Assembly: GCA_900617975.1 (NCBI GenBank)
Contig: UZAE01000611.1
Coordinates: 1 to 20,710 of the forward strand
Source of the DNA: Rodentolepis nana
Taxonomy: Eukaryota; Platyhelminthes; Cestoda; Cyclophyllidea; Hymenolepididae
Reading direction: 5' to 3'
DNA length: 20,710 nt
Both the position numbers and the translations under genes were made by a program. The notes beneath the pieces were generated by a model. That model did not search any database and was not told where the DNA came from. It saw only the letters and a list, made by a program, of their open reading frames with translations. Positions 20,203 through 20,710 of this stretch are shown piece after piece. The first letter of the stretch is position 1. Every line of letters begins with the position of its first letter.

Positions 20203-20710
20203 TTAAAATTGCATGCTTTATGATATTTATCACTAGCCCCTTAGTTGACTTCGGCTTTCACAGATGGGGAGGGGAAGCAACGTTTATTTAGTTTATTAGT
20301 TGTCTTCTGGCTTCCCAGTATCTCTGGGTTTCTGTCCTTGTCTTTAGGGCTGGACACCGAATCAGGTGGGTCTTCTCCATTTCCTCATGTTGGTTACATA
20401 GGTGGGGCATGTTGGTCGAGTGTATACTCCTAATCTGTGTAGGTGCTTTGCCAGGCAATCGTGTCCGGTGCGTAGTCTAAACTCAGCGACGGCTTCGATT
20501 CTTGGCCAGTCAGCTATGTCGGAGAGTGTCACTGTCCACTGTTTCTCCTTTGTTCGAGCTTTAAGTTCGTTCCGCCTTGAGATCTTGAATTATCTCCTGA
20601 TTAAAGTCTTCATTGTGTGGAAAGACATCGTCTGGTCTATGCCTTGCAAAATTGTTGCACCCTTCTTAGCAAGTGCGTCAGCGAACTCATTGCCTTTAAT
20701 GCCACAGTGT
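20203..20710 (-). mobile_element. 3' end of a non-LTR (LINE) retrotransposon, continues beyond the window
   Basis: The minus-strand fragment contains the end of the last open frame and a 3' untranslated tail of about 85 bp. Segment 20211-20264 of the tail (CTTAGTTGACTTC, CTTTCACAG on the plus strand) matches the 3' ends of the short repeats at 16604-18205 and 19147-19465. The presence of an RNase H domain next to a C-terminal zinc knuckle points to the I/R1-like LINE group. The exact clade cannot be set from this fragment. The 3' boundary near 20203 is approximate because the 5' end and target-site duplication lie outside. Confidence 0.8.
20288..20709 (-). pseudogene. LINE ORF2 C-terminus: RNase H end and zinc knuckle, broken
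   Basis: Reading leftward from the window edge, HCGIKGNEFADALAKKGA is the final RNase H motif (catalytic-site His, then GNE-x-AD). An in-frame TAA follows at 20590-20592. The same frame then resumes with FRLRTGHDCLAKHLHRLGVY, a hallmark of arthropod and other invertebrate LINEs. Near 20405 the frame shifts by one base. The remaining part has Cys-x9-His-x3-Cys (LCNQHEEMEKTHLIRC), the second half of a CCHC knuckle, and ends with TAA at 20288-20290. That stop overlaps an AATAAA at 20283-20288. The intact protein would supply reverse transcriptase, endonuclease and RNase H for its own copying. This copy is dead. Confidence 0.85.

Noticed and set aside
1..20710. CRISPR array or prokaryotic system
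   Set aside because: No regular direct repeats with spacers; spliced genes and animal transposons show a eukaryotic source.

Overview
The window looks like metazoan nuclear DNA: it is AT-rich and intron-rich, with single-gene transcription units, AATAAA-type poly(A) signals and animal transposable elements. The best lineage clue is intron size. In the one intron-rich gene I could rebuild end to end (SETD3-like, 14 exons), the first five introns are 35, 35, 41, 37 and 39 nt. Seven of the remaining eight are 73-84 nt, and one is 1,094 nt. As I recall, tapeworm genomes have a double intron-size peak near 36 and 73 nt, so I favour a parasitic flatworm, probably a cestode. This is inference; an arthropod cannot be excluded from sequence alone.

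Layout. 1-1690: no gene seen. 1797-2645 (minus): a secreted, intronless protein with two tandem cystatin-like domains. 2830-9370: a long non-coding stretch holding a short inverted-repeat (MITE-like) element with a G16 core, an (AT)15 microsatellite and a G22 tract. 9380-9862 (minus): a second secreted, intronless cystatin-like protein, a paralogue of the first half of the other. 11307-14555 (plus): complete SETD3-type SET-domain protein histidine methyltransferase, 472 residues. 14707-18644 (plus): complete RANGRF/Mog1-type Ran-binding protein, 144 residues in four exons, with a 3.2 kb intron carrying nested mobile elements. 18690-20200: intergenic, with one more short repeat and a doubtful minus-strand coding fragment. 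20203-20710 (minus): decayed 3' end of a non-LTR retrotransposon that runs off the window.

SETD3 and RANGRF lie on the same strand with 151 nt between stop and start. In that gap are, in order, an AATAAA signal, a pyrimidine-rich tract, an AG, and then the RANGRF ATG. This is the arrangement expected of a two-gene operon resolved by spliced-leader trans-splicing, which flatworms use. It is the most interesting gene-level hypothesis here.

Mobile DNA. Two approximately 310-bp repeats, each flanked by 12-13 bp target-site duplications, share their 3' tail with the non-LTR retrotransposon at the right edge. They are therefore SINEs that borrow a LINE tail, or internally deleted LINE copies. One of them, inside RANGRF intron 2, is itself interrupted by a 1,291-bp mariner element (DD34D residues present, several frameshifts). 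The other copy preserves the uninterrupted target site.
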